A stretch of 36,434 bases of DNA from Clostridia bacterium (GTDB lineage: Bacteria > Bacillota > Clostridia > Christensenellales > Borkfalkiaceae): the NCBI GenBank assembly GCA_017501885.1, contig JAFVWA010000090.1:1-36434 (forward strand). Direction: 5' to 3'. Below the pieces are notes generated by a model that worked only from the letters and a program-made list of their open reading frames with translations, did no database searches and was not told the origin of the DNA. The position numbers and the translations under genes were made by a program. The first letter of the stretch is position 1. Each line of letters begins with the position of its first letter. Shown here one piece after another: positions 1-9,041 of this stretch.

Positions 1-273
1 GTCTTTGTTAACACCCCTAACACAATGTCCTAACGCCATGTGCATTACTTCGTGCATTAGAACAAATTCCAACTCGCTATCGCTTAGTTCATCCATAAAC
101 TTAGGAGAGAAATATATTTTCTCTCCGTCGGTTGCAGCCGTCCCGATAGTAGAGTCTAAGGCAAACTCTGCATGCATTAGCAATAGTCCAAAAAACCCAT
201 GAGTGCTAAGCAGGTGCATTCTTGCAAGAATTAGCCTTTTAACGTATTCTTTCTTTTTATCTTCTGAAATCAT
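1..273 (-). CDS. Putative zinc metallopeptidase (DUF2201/VWA-like family), N-terminal part, cut by window edge
   Basis: Only the first 91 codons lie in the window; the frame is still open at position 1. The start is the ATG at 273, which overlaps the last 17 bases of the upstream AAA ATPase gene in another frame, so the two are probably translationally coupled. Residues 74-83 read HEVMHMALGH, an HExxH zinc-protease motif followed by a further histidine. The segment before it (DELSDSELEFVLMHE) matches what I recall of the putative metallopeptidase domain (DUF2201_N) that usually precedes a VWA-like domain and is encoded next to MoxR-type ATPases. Whether a VWA domain follows cannot be seen. 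Peptidase activity of this family is, as far as I know, predicted rather than shown. The three-gene context (helicase, MoxR ATPase, this protein) is the strongest functional hint. Confidence 0.8.
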   Translation of the reverse strand, partial: MISEDKKKEYVKRLILARMHLLSTHGFFGLLLMHAEFALDSTIGTAATDGEKIYFSPKFMDELSDSELEFVLMHEVMHMALGHCVRGVNKD

Positions 274-1375
274 TTAGCAATCTTCCTTTCGTTGATAACC
301 AACGTGAAAATTCCGGCAAACTTAGTAATTTTTCCTTATACCCCTTTTCAATAGCCATATAGTCTTTTAACAGCATAACCGAAAAATCGGGTGGAAGCTT
401 TTGCGCGTAACGAATAGAGTTTGCAATTTTATCCATTTGTTTTTTATGTTCCCTTGCGTAAGATACCATAGATGAGGTTAAAGCGTATACTGCGTCAAGA
501 TTTGTTGGAATTTTACAATCTTTACCTTCAAAAATATCTTCGATTTTAGGCAAGTCGCTATACAATCTATCCCAAGCTCGAAATTCAATTGCCATATCTT
601 CGCCTACAAGCCCTGCTATGGAACCATACACCTTATTCACATCGTCGCTCACGTTGTTCAAAATATTACTAACCATTTCCCAAGAACGAGGAGTTGCAAA
701 AGCTAAGTCGTCATTAGAAGTATCAAAGCCCATAAGATAATTTTTTTGAAAGGACAAAAATCCTAAGACCTTTTTATTAATACCGTTTGCTATTGCCCAC
801 CTTTTCCAAGAGAAAAAACTACTTTCAACGTTAACGTGCAAAAGTCTGTTTGCGAGAGCTTTGGGCATCTTATATGCAACTGATTTATCGGTAATCCTAT
901 TGCCCGCAGCAATAACTATACAATTATCTGGCAATTTATGTTCGCCAACCACTCTATCAAGCGTAATTTGGTAAGCCGCCGCCTGCACGGATTGTGGCGC
1001 GGCGGATATTTCATCTAAGAACAAAATGTTAACCACGTCTTCGCTATCGTCCATTTGAAATATTTGTGGTTTTAGCCAAATGGAAAGCGTTTTATCGACG
1101 TTAGCCGTTGGGATTCCCCTTAAATCAATCGGGTTAAAAAGCAATAATCTAACGTCGGTAACGACCGTTTTTTTACCCGTTTGAAGTTCTATTTCTTTTG
1201 CCATCTGCCTTATTGCTTGAGATTTACCAACACCGGGAGCGCCCCAAAGCATTACGGAAGGAAAGGCTTTTATGGGCAAATTACCGTTTATAATTTTTGA
1301 ATACGCCAAGCAAAGGTTTTCTATCAACCCGTCTACGTCCATCGTTGGAACGTTATTACTTTTTACGTTAGCCAT
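257..1375 (-). CDS. MoxR-like AAA+ ATPase
   Basis: A 372-residue AAA+ protein. Walker A is GAPGVGKS at residues 45-52, Walker B is ILFLDE at about 117-122, a sensor-1 asparagine lies in AAGNR (about 159), and a putative arginine finger is in ALANRLLH (about 177). The short single AAA module with a C-terminal helical lid fits the MoxR/AAA_5 group, whose members are thought to act as chaperone-like partners of VWA-domain proteins. Its start overlaps the helicase stop by 8 bases and its stop overlaps the metallopeptidase start by 17 bases, so the three genes form one tightly coupled leftward operon. Family assignment is good. The role (remodelling the metallopeptidase or helicase, possibly in defence or a mobile element) is inference. 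Confidence 0.85.
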   Translation of the reverse strand: MANVKSNNVPTMDVDGLIENLCLAYSKIINGNLPIKAFPSVMLWGAPGVGKSQAIRQMAKEIELQTGKKTVVTDVRLLLFNPIDLRGIPTANVDKTLSIWLKPQIFQMDDSEDVVNILFLDEISAAPQSVQAAAYQITLDRVVGEHKLPDNCIVIAAGNRITDKSVAYKMPKALANRLLHVNVESSFFSWKRWAIANGINKKVLGFLSFQKNYLMGFDTSNDDLAFATPRSWEMVSNILNNVSDDVNKVYGSIAGLVGEDMAIEFRAWDRLYSDLPKIEDIFEGKDCKIPTNLDAVYALTSSMVSYAREHKKQMDKIANSIRYAQKLPPDFSVMLLKDYMAIEKGYKEKLLSLPEFSRWLSTKGRLLNDFRR

Positions 1376-4300
1376 TTTTCTTTACTCCTAATTTTTTATC
1401 TATTTTTTCCAATTGTTCTTGAACGTCTAAAATTTTTTCATCGTAATTCTCGTCTTTTTGAAGTTCGTCTTTTATGTTTTTATGGTTTACTAAAAGTTGC
1501 TGATAAGCATTTTCTAACTTAACGAATCTATCCTGTAAGCCTTCTAAACAATTGTCGATTCTTATCATTACGCCCTTTTCTACGTCGCCTATTTCAGTAA
1601 CGTATCTACCCACTCTTTGAAGGTATATAAACGGTCTTTCCTTTGACATGTTTTTAGGCAACACAACGTCAAAGCCTTTGTAATTTAAGAGAACCTTGTC
1701 TTTTTCTTGCTCGTCGTTTTCCATAACCGCGTCAAAGATGACCTTTCTTATTTTTTGGCGATCTTGCTTTTCTATTATAAATTCCGACTGAGCAACAAAA
1801 TGGGCATCTTCTTTACAGTTATCCATTCTTTGCTTTGCTTGAGCAATTTGTTGTGGAAGTTCTTCAAGTTCTTTTTGTAAAGCCCACCTTGATTCTACGT
1901 ATTTTCTACGCAAAGAATAAAGTTTATTTAGTTCGTTTGCAATCTCAACTCTCTTTTTAATCAACGGGTTACCTATTGCAAGTGCTTTTACTTCGGCATA
2001 GTTTAAGATGGTGTCGCTTATATCAGAGCCACTTCTCTCTTTAATCGAGCCTGATAAAAGCGCGCAAATAAAACGCTGTTTACTCTCTAACAACTGCCAA
2101 GAGTAAGCATCAAAACTGCCTTCGGTTATGTATCTAAAAATACTAACCTTCTTGTTCATGTTTCCTTCTCTAACAATTCTGCCTTCCCTTTGAACCATAT
2201 CGGCAGGTCGCCAAGGGATATCCAAATGGTGAACGGCAACAAGGCGTTTTTGCACGTTTACGCCAAGCCCCAACTTTTGTGTGGAGCCTATTAGCACACG
2301 CACGTCCCCTTGATTGACGTTTTTGAAAAGTTGATTTCTCTTTTTCTCAGTAGTAGCATCGTGCACGTAAGCAATTTCGTTTGAAGGTATGCCTGCTAAA
2401 GTCAACAACCTTTTTAGCTCATCATAAACGTTGAAACCGATTTTTGGCGTTGAAGAATCGCAAAACACCAACTGCGCGCACTTGTCGGACATTGTCCTGT
2501 AATAAATATCTGCAACGTTGTCGGCACATCTCGCCACTTTAGAGTTGTAAGAGAACAATGCGTTTTGTTCTACAAGTCTTAAATCAAGAGCGCCCTTTCT
2601 TCCGTCGGTAGTGATTTTAAGCATATTGTCTTCCGTTCTTTTAACGATGCGATTTCTTACTGCATCAGCTCTATCCGATATTTTTTTAAGGTATTGCTCA
2701 AACTCCATAGTCTTTCCTATGAGCGCGTCAGAATATCCGTCTGTTTTAGGCAAGCCATCGTTTAAGTCTACTAAATGGAAGTCTGCAATGTTGGAGAGTA
2801 TAGAAGTTAGTTCGGGCAAATTGTGAAACTTAGAAAATCTGGTCGCAAGCCTAAATTGACTCGTGTCTACGTCTACTTCAAACTCCGTTTGCTTTTCGGC
2901 AAACATACCTATCCACGAGTCAAAACTTTGCAAGTCCAAGAGTTCTAACTCGCCATACTGTAAATAATATTGCATAACGAAAGCGTCCGTAATAGAGTTT
3001 GTAATCGGTGTTCCCGTTGCAAAGATTACCCCTCCATTTCCCATTTGAACGTGGCGAACCTTGTCCAACAACTCTTGACACTTTTTGCTTGACGAATTAT
3101 TTAAGCCAAGCACGTTAGAAGCTTTTGTGTTCACATGCAAATTTTTGTATTCGTGCGCTTCGTCAACGTATAATCTGGTAATCCCAAGTTCGTCAAAAGT
3201 GATGCCCTTGTAGTCTTTTTTCATGCTCTCTAAAGCATTTTTATTCATTTCGTCTTGTAGTCTTTTCTTTTCTGCTTTAACACCGGAAGTGTTTTTGTTT
3301 GTTTGTTTTTCTAACTCCTCCAAACGCTTTTTTGCGCGCAAAAACTTTTCGGTGTAATACACCTTAGAAAGTGGTATAAGGTCAAAACAGCTTGAAGCCA
3401 TTATTATACCGTCGTAGTCGTTAACCTTTATCTTAGCAAGGGTCTCTTGCCTTTTTAAAGGCGTGAAATCCTTTGGCGAAACAACAAGAACGTTTGCGTT
3501 TGGATAGAGATTACTAAACATTTTTTTCCACTGCCCAACCAAGTTGTTTGGTACAACGTAAAGGTTTTTGTTTGACAACCCCATGCGCTTTAATTCCATT
3601 CCTGAAGAAATCATGACGTATGTTTTGCCTGAGCCAACGTCGTGCGCAAGCAAGGTGTTTTTAGAAAATATTATTCTCGCAATGGCGTCCTTTTGGTGTT
3701 GACGAAGTTTTACGTTTTTGTTCATTGTCGGAAATTCTAAAAAGCTTCCATCGTAACGTCTTGTTCTATAACAAGTATACTTTTCTTCGTATATTTCGCA
3801 TAAACGCTCTTTTCTTCTTTTATCTTGCCAAACCCAACTTCTAAATGTGTCTATAAGCTTTTTTTGTTTTTCTACTGCCGAAAGGGTTTCCGCTTGGTTT
3901 ATAACTCGCTTTTTCCCAGATTTATTAGTTGGACAACTCACTTCATCTGTTACGGCAACGTTGCGCATATTTAACGTTTTTTCTAAAATGTATAGCGCGG
4001 GCATACGTCTTGTTCCGTATGCGCTATACGTTTTGGCATTGCTATAATATCTGGTTTTTTCGGGAATGTCCCAAGTCCCCGTTTCTTGGTCGTGGCGAAC
4101 TCTATATTGTTCTCTGCCAGATGCGTAAGATTTGCCAAAAAGATGTTCTATAAAATCATCTATCACGTCGGTGGGAACCCAAGGCGAACCTAACGTTATG
4201 AAAATGTCTTGACTCGCAACGCTTTTAGGTAAAACTTTCTCTATTGCTTTAATGTTTTCTGCAAAATAACCGTTGTATTTTTCATTTGCAAGCTTTGCTT

Positions 4301-4811
4301 GTCTCCACTTTTTAAGAAGATTCCCCGACAAATATTCGTCGGCAGGCTCCCAGCCCTTATAGAAACGTTCTCCCCACTTGTTAGGGTTTTGATATATAGA
4401 ACCTTTAAGCGCTTGTATAACTTCTTTACAACTTTTCCCACTCGCCTGAGAAATGAACTCGATGTCCACGCACCCTAAAACGTTTATTGAAGCAATCATT
4501 CCGTCAGAAACAGTTTGAACGTTAAGGTCTTGCGCCCTAACGTCGTCGCCAAAGACGTTTTCATAGTCTAAAGGCAAGTCCATGCTGGTAATTTGCGCTA
4601 CCCTTTCCGCCTCTTTTTTCTCGGCAAGTTTCTTTTCTTCTAACTGCCTTTGCTTTTCTTGATTAGCTTCTTCTTTTTGTAATTGAGTGTGCGCCGAACT
4701 CATCTTCCCGATAGCTTCTAACAATTCATTAGAAGAAATCCCTTTTTTGGAAATTAAATCTTTAAGATAATCTTTTAATCCGTCAAGTTTGTCGTTTGCA
4801 AATGCAAGCAT
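1368..4811 (-). CDS. Large SNF2/superfamily-2 helicase of the mobile-element type
   Basis: A 1147-residue protein. A charged, probably coiled-coil segment lies at about 45-72. A region resembling the N-terminal part of ICE- and phage-encoded SNF2 helicases follows (ADEYLSGN near 157-164, LGSPWVP near 207-213). The helicase core has Walker A HDVGSGKT at 390-397, a DEAH box at 550-553, motif III-like FATGTPITNS at 597-606, motif V near 842-853 and motif VI (PWRPADMVQREGRIVREG) at 866-883. A second probable coiled coil covers about 960-1020. No DNA-methylase domain is visible, although related mobile-element proteins often have one. The start at 4811 follows AAGGGGGA at good spacing. It is first gene of the operon with the MoxR ATPase and metallopeptidase. 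A DNA translocase role is inferred. Confidence 0.85.
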   Translation of the reverse strand: MLAFANDKLDGLKDYLKDLISKKGISSNELLEAIGKMSSAHTQLQKEEANQEKQRQLEEKKLAEKKEAERVAQITSMDLPLDYENVFGDDVRAQDLNVQTVSDGMIASINVLGCVDIEFISQASGKSCKEVIQALKGSIYQNPNKWGERFYKGWEPADEYLSGNLLKKWRQAKLANEKYNGYFAENIKAIEKVLPKSVASQDIFITLGSPWVPTDVIDDFIEHLFGKSYASGREQYRVRHDQETGTWDIPEKTRYYSNAKTYSAYGTRRMPALYILEKTLNMRNVAVTDEVSCPTNKSGKKRVINQAETLSAVEKQKKLIDTFRSWVWQDKRRKERLCEIYEEKYTCYRTRRYDGSFLEFPTMNKNVKLRQHQKDAIARIIFSKNTLLAHDVGSGKTYVMISSGMELKRMGLSNKNLYVVPNNLVGQWKKMFSNLYPNANVLVVSPKDFTPLKRQETLAKIKVNDYDGIIMASSCFDLIPLSKVYYTEKFLRAKKRLEELEKQTNKNTSGVKAEKKRLQDEMNKNALESMKKDYKGITFDELGITRLYVDEAHEYKNLHVNTKASNVLGLNNSSSKKCQELLDKVRHVQMGNGGVIFATGTPITNSITDAFVMQYYLQYGELELLDLQSFDSWIGMFAEKQTEFEVDVDTSQFRLATRFSKFHNLPELTSILSNIADFHLVDLNDGLPKTDGYSDALIGKTMEFEQYLKKISDRADAVRNRIVKRTEDNMLKITTDGRKGALDLRLVEQNALFSYNSKVARCADNVADIYYRTMSDKCAQLVFCDSSTPKIGFNVYDELKRLLTLAGIPSNEIAYVHDATTEKKRNQLFKNVNQGDVRVLIGSTQKLGLGVNVQKRLVAVHHLDIPWRPADMVQREGRIVREGNMNKKVSIFRYITEGSFDAYSWQLLESKQRFICALLSGSIKERSGSDISDTILNYAEVKALAIGNPLIKKRVEIANELNKLYSLRRKYVESRWALQKELEELPQQIAQAKQRMDNCKEDAHFVAQSEFIIEKQDRQKIRKVIFDAVMENDEQEKDKVLLNYKGFDVVLPKNMSKERPFIYLQRVGRYVTEIGDVEKGVMIRIDNCLEGLQDRFVKLENAYQQLLVNHKNIKDELQKDENYDEKILDVQEQLEKIDKKLGVKKNG

Positions 4812-5125
4812 TTGTATTCCCCCTTATTTTTTGTGAGTTATTCAATTATGTTTTTTAATGGTGCATTATTTATGTGTTATTACATTTTTGCTTTAGCGAA
4901 AAGCAGAACGAGAATTTTTGTTTGTTTTTAGAAAACTTAAAAATAAAAAAACTCATTCAGCATAAATGAGTCTACAAAAAGACATGTCCCAAAAACGGGA
5001 CAATAAAAAATTTTTTCAATGTTTTTTATTTGTCAATAAATTTTTTCTGCTTAATTGTGAAAAACCTTTATTTTTTCGTTTGAATAATATATAATAAAAA
5101 CATAACCGTAAAGGGAAAAAATAAA
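4812..5125. other. 314-bp intergenic region between divergent helicase operon and DUF2779 gene
   Basis: A very AT-rich divergent intergenic region. It holds a leftward intrinsic terminator-like hairpin (4940-4971, separate entry) and a small GTCCC/GGGAC hairpin at 4986-5001. A TATAAT at 5090-5095 could serve the rightward nuclease gene, but the -35 at 17 bp spacing (TTTATT) is poor. A leftward TTGACA lies at 5031-5036 without a convincing -10. No convincing small gene was seen. Confidence 0.5.
4940..4971 (-). terminator. Leftward terminator-like hairpin upstream of the helicase operon
   Basis: Read on the minus strand, ACTCATT, a 7-base loop and AATGAGT are followed directly by a run of seven T and further T-rich sequence. 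This is a typical intrinsic terminator, yet no gene ends here; the helicase start is about 130 bases further on. It could be an attenuator in a long leader of the helicase operon or the end of a small RNA starting near 5030. On the plus strand it lacks a T-run. Confidence 0.5.
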
Positions 5126-6622
5126 ATGAACTTTTCTAAATCTAAATATTGTCAATACTGTCAATGCCCTAAGATTTTATGGCTAAATAAATATAAGCCA
5201 GAAGAACTTAAGCCCGACCCTTCAGCAGAAGAACGCTTCGAAAAAGGTAACCAAGTTGGCGACCTTGCAATGGAGCTATTTGGTGATTTTACCGAAGTTA
5301 CGGCTTATGATGAAAACGGCAAACTTGACCTATCTAAAATGATAGAAAACACCAACGAATGCTTAAAAAACGGCACGGTTAACATTTGTGAAGCGTCTTT
5401 TTCAAGTGGCGGACTGTTTTGCTCTTGCGATATTTTGCATAAAGAATCTGACGGATACGCTATTTATGAAGTAAAAAGTTCCACACACGTTTCAGCCGTT
5501 TACATAACTGATATTACCTATCAAAAATTTGTCTTAGAAAAGTGTGGCATTAAGGTTACGGGCACTTATATAGTTCATATAAATAGCAATTACATTTTTG
5601 ACGGAAAACTTGACGTGCAAAAATTCTTTACCATTAAAGACGTTTCCGCTCTCGTTGAAGAAGAAGCTAAAAAACGCGATATTGAAGCCGACCTAATAAA
5701 TGCAACTCAACTTTGCGATTGCAAAGACGAGCCAAAATACGACCTTTCAATCAAGTGTCGTGACCCTTACGTTTGTGGCTTCTGGGATTATTGTTCCAGA
5801 CATTTACCAAAACCAAACGTGTTTGACGTTTACAGTATGAATTTTAGCAAAAAGATAAAGGCTTACCAAGACGGTTACTTTGAGTTTGGCGACGTTAGAA
5901 GCGCTGTTAAGCTTAGCGAAATGCAAAAGCGCCAACTTGATTTTGTTTTGCACAACGTGGACGAGCATATCGATAAAGAGGGGATTAAATCATTTTTAGA
6001 TACTCTTTCATATCCACTCTACTTTTTGGATTTCGAAACTATGCAATTGGTTATTCCTGAATATCCAAACAGTAAACCTTATCAACAAATCACCTTCCAG
6101 TATTCTTTACATTATATAGGAAAGGAAGGCGGAGAGATTAAACACAAAGAGTTTTTAGGTGAAAGCGGAATTGATCCAAGACGTTCACTCGCCGAACAAT
6201 TAGTTAAGGATATTCCAACTGATGCCTGCGTTTTGTCATATAACATGAGTTTTGAAAAAAGCAGAATAAAAGAACTCGCCGACCTATTCCCTGATTTGTC
6301 TGATAGTCTTATGAAAATTAGGGATAACGTTAAGGACTTAATAGATCCTTTCCATAAAGGCTATTATTACAACAAGGCAATAGGAAATTCATTCTCTATT
6401 AAAAGCGTATTGCCTGCAATGTTCCCTGACGACCCCGAACTTGATTATCACAATTTAGAAGGCGTTCATAACGGCTCAGAAGCGATGACTTTATTCCCAA
6501 AAATAAAAGACTTGCCACAAGACGAGCAAGCCGTAGCAAGAAAAAATTTACTTAAATACTGCGAACTTGACACCTATGCAATGGTAAAAATTTTCTTAAA
6601 ATTAGTTGAAATCAGCAAATAA
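5126..6622 (+). CDS. DUF2779-type protein: Cas4-like PD-(D/E)XK nuclease fused to a DEDD exonuclease-like domain
   Basis: A 498-residue, two-domain protein. The N-terminal half looks like a Cas4/AddB-type nuclease: D102 and E115-V-K117 form a PD-(D/E)XK-like core, and one N-terminal cysteine (C14, in a CP motif) plus C211, C217 and C223 have the spacing expected of an iron-sulfur cluster. The C-terminal half looks RNase H-fold: LDFET (D302, E304), SYNMSFE (about 371-377), DLIDPF (about 404-409) and CELDTYAMV (D482, Y484), resembling a DEDDy exonuclease. This combination is what I associate with DUF2779, whose function is not established to my knowledge. The gene stands alone with its own terminator and converges on the DUF262 operon. 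There is no cas1, cas2 or CRISPR array nearby, so I do not call it Cas4. Confidence 0.75.
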   Translation: MNFSKSKYCQYCQCPKILWLNKYKPEELKPDPSAEERFEKGNQVGDLAMELFGDFTEVTAYDENGKLDLSKMIENTNECLKNGTVNICEASFSSGGLFCSCDILHKESDGYAIYEVKSSTHVSAVYITDITYQKFVLEKCGIKVTGTYIVHINSNYIFDGKLDVQKFFTIKDVSALVEEEAKKRDIEADLINATQLCDCKDEPKYDLSIKCRDPYVCGFWDYCSRHLPKPNVFDVYSMNFSKKIKAYQDGYFEFGDVRSAVKLSEMQKRQLDFVLHNVDEHIDKEGIKSFLDTLSYPLYFLDFETMQLVIPEYPNSKPYQQITFQYSLHYIGKEGGEIKHKEFLGESGIDPRRSLAEQLVKDIPTDACVLSYNMSFEKSRIKELADLFPDLSDSLMKIRDNVKDLIDPFHKGYYYNKAIGNSFSIKSVLPAMFPDDPELDYHNLEGVHNGSEAMTLFPKIKDLPQDEQAVARKNLLKYCELDTYAMVKIFLKLVEISK

Positions 6623-6627
6623 AATAC

Positions 6628-6662
6628 AAAAAGGTCTAATTTTTTATAATTAGACCTTTTTT
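6628..6662. terminator. Bidirectional intrinsic terminator
   Basis: A long A/T-flanked stem (AAAAAGGTCTAATT pairing with AATTAGACCTTTTTT) lies between the convergent DUF2779 gene and the DUF262 operon. It can serve both directions because the stem is flanked by A-runs on one side and T-runs on the other. Confidence 0.85.
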
Positions 6663-6760
6663 CTTTTTCTCTCACAAGAATTCAATCTCGTATTAACCCA
6701 CACCTCTTTCGCATGTTTAATCGAATAAGTAATATATGGCGTCAATATAAATCTACCAAA

Positions 6761-9028
6761 CTAAAATTCATTCAACACATCCAACAATGCTTCTTTATCC
6801 CAAACTTTTGGTTGGCCAACTTGTACATCATTTTCATATTTATAAATTCTATCTTCGTTGCCACCATATTGCTTGTACCATCTATACTCAACATTGTTAT
6901 ACTTAAACGCTACATACATGCCCCAATAATACCCGTTATCATATTCATTAAACGCACCATCTACTATATATATAGTTCTGCTATCAACTAGTTTTTTAAT
7001 CTGTTCACATTTTTCTTTGCGGCCATCATAAAAATAAACACATTCTATAGAACTATGGTCTTTGTGTATTGCATTTGTATAGGTTGAAGTGTATCTATAT
7101 TTATCGTTGTCACTTTTTTTAACTATTTTTTTAATAAAGCCACTATCTAAAAAATCTTGGTAGGTTATTTCCCAAGCAGGATTTGTTGATCCCAATAAAA
7201 ACTTATGCACTTTATCTTTCAATTTTTCATCACATAAAATATTCCTTTTCCAACAAGATTTACGAGGGTGATACCCAATGGAAGTAAATAGATATTTACC
7301 TTCAATATCACTCCAACCATTAAACAGCTTTAAGAATTTTGTAATAGTTTCGTCGCTAACATTGTTGTCTTTGCCAAACAGTTTTTTAACGTTAAAAAAT
7401 TTCGTATCAAAATTAGCCCAATCAACGTTGCCTGTTTCATCATAAAATAAAAACCTAATGGTTCCATTGAAAAAGGCGTATTGTTCTGCTTCAATTATTT
7501 TATCTTCAAATGAATTGTCTCTTGTTATTTTTTTAGCTTTTTCTTTTTCTTCTTCAAGTTGTTGATACAGTCTAGTATCCTGTTTGTTTGAATTAAAACT
7601 TTCCAAACCAGTATAAACGTTATCATAAACGTTAACTTCAAGAATTTTAGATAATTCATTTATCAACCTCATACAAGAAACCATTGCAGAAACGCTATCT
7701 ATCCCTGCATTTTCAGTAAGATTTCTAACCACTCTCATCCATTTTTCATACTCAGTTTCATCAAAATACTCACGCTTTTTAATAAATAAACAAATGGCTA
7801 AAAAGTAAATTCTTTCCTTTTGGGTTGTAGCAATTAACTCTAACTTTTCATCGTATTTGGGAATAAAAGAATACACACTTGATATACTTTCTTCCCCATC
7901 TTCATCGGAGTTTGGTAATGCTGCTTCAATTTCTTTAATTGTTTCAGCTTTATCCTTAAGAAAATTAAACAAATAATTCATTTTTGACAGTTTATCTAAC
8001 GTCAAAATTTTATAATTTTCAAATCCTTCGTATTTTACCGCGCAATCATTTGCGGTAGATTTGCTTCCAAGTCCTGCGCCGTATAACTTGTTGAATGCTT
8101 TGGTGTATTCGTTTTCTAAATCGTCCACCTTAAATTTGTCACTTAAACATATTTCGTTAACGACAAAGCGATTGATAAAAGAAAAAAACACTCTATCTAT
8201 CTTTCCGTTAAATTTGTCGCCTAACCCTTTCTTTGTGTAATCCCAAATAACATCTGTCCAAGTCGTATCTATTTGCTTTGGCAAATCATCTTTAAGTTTT
8301 TTTTCTTCCTCATTATTAGGCTTTATGTTCCTTACGTAAGAAATCAAATCTGCTTTCAAATTATCAAAATCAGAAAGCATTTTCCCACGGGCATTCATTT
8401 TTATATACAAATCGTCAGCAACGGGTAATTTTTCACTCCCCATTACCAATAGTTGAAATTTTACACAATCTAACGAACCATAATAATTTTCAAAATCTAC
8501 ATCCTTAAAAACACTCTCAATGCAATCTTCTTTTGAATCGCTATCGCCACCAATTGTACGCAACATCGCGCTAATAGTTGGGTCGTTAAGCCAAGATTCG
8601 TAAAACCAGGTTTGTTGTTTTATATATTCAATTATTTCTATTGTGTCAGCGCTAACTTCTATCATCCTTTCGCAAAGGGCTTTGCAAAACGCTCTTGAAG
8701 ACTCTCTCGTTTCGTAAGAAAAATTTTCAAGAGTTTTATAATCTTCTTTCAAATTACCGCTTTTAAAAGACAAATACCAATAAATTAACCACAAGGTTGT
8801 TAAACGTTGTTGTCCATCAACAGGGAAAAACCTTTCGTTTTCAATATTGCCGTATATAAAGTCTAAACTCGTTTCAGTTGTTTTATCTAAAGCAGACTTT
8901 ATCTGTTCTAAAAAGTTTTTTCTTACGTATTCTTTACCCTTTCTTCCTTGAGCGTAATCACGCTGTATTACGGGAATTTCAATTTTATATTTTTCTAATA
9001 AACTTTTTATACTATATGTATTATTCAT
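6761..9028 (-). CDS. DUF262 protein without HNH domain (GmrSD/SspE-like N-terminal domain)
   Basis: A 755-residue protein with the DUF262 signatures IQRDYAQG at residues 21-28 and DGQQRLTTLW at 71-80, plus a NARGKMLSDFDNLKADLI segment near 210-228 typical of this fold. DUF262 carries the ParB-like DGQQR motif linked to nucleotide binding in GmrS and SspE. The long C-terminal half has no HNH motif I can see; it contains many aromatic and charged residues (for example YYWGMYVAFKYNNVEYRWY near the end). The gene starts 13 bases after the neighbouring DUF262/HNH gene, so they form one operon. The pair may be a two-subunit type IV-like restriction system with the nuclease on the other subunit. This is inference from families known to restrict modified phage DNA. 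Confidence 0.8.
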   Translation of the reverse strand: MNNTYSIKSLLEKYKIEIPVIQRDYAQGRKGKEYVRKNFLEQIKSALDKTTETSLDFIYGNIENERFFPVDGQQRLTTLWLIYWYLSFKSGNLKEDYKTLENFSYETRESSRAFCKALCERMIEVSADTIEIIEYIKQQTWFYESWLNDPTISAMLRTIGGDSDSKEDCIESVFKDVDFENYYGSLDCVKFQLLVMGSEKLPVADDLYIKMNARGKMLSDFDNLKADLISYVRNIKPNNEEEKKLKDDLPKQIDTTWTDVIWDYTKKGLGDKFNGKIDRVFFSFINRFVVNEICLSDKFKVDDLENEYTKAFNKLYGAGLGSKSTANDCAVKYEGFENYKILTLDKLSKMNYLFNFLKDKAETIKEIEAALPNSDEDGEESISSVYSFIPKYDEKLELIATTQKERIYFLAICLFIKKREYFDETEYEKWMRVVRNLTENAGIDSVSAMVSCMRLINELSKILEVNVYDNVYTGLESFNSNKQDTRLYQQLEEEKEKAKKITRDNSFEDKIIEAEQYAFFNGTIRFLFYDETGNVDWANFDTKFFNVKKLFGKDNNVSDETITKFLKLFNGWSDIEGKYLFTSIGYHPRKSCWKRNILCDEKLKDKVHKFLLGSTNPAWEITYQDFLDSGFIKKIVKKSDNDKYRYTSTYTNAIHKDHSSIECVYFYDGRKEKCEQIKKLVDSRTIYIVDGAFNEYDNGYYWGMYVAFKYNNVEYRWYKQYGGNEDRIYKYENDVQVGQPKVWDKEALLDVLNEF

Positions 9029-9041
9029 GCTTTATCCCCTT

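Noticed and set aside
5126-6622. CRISPR-associated Cas4
   Set aside because: The protein has an additional DEDD-like domain, and there are no other cas genes or repeat arrays in the window.
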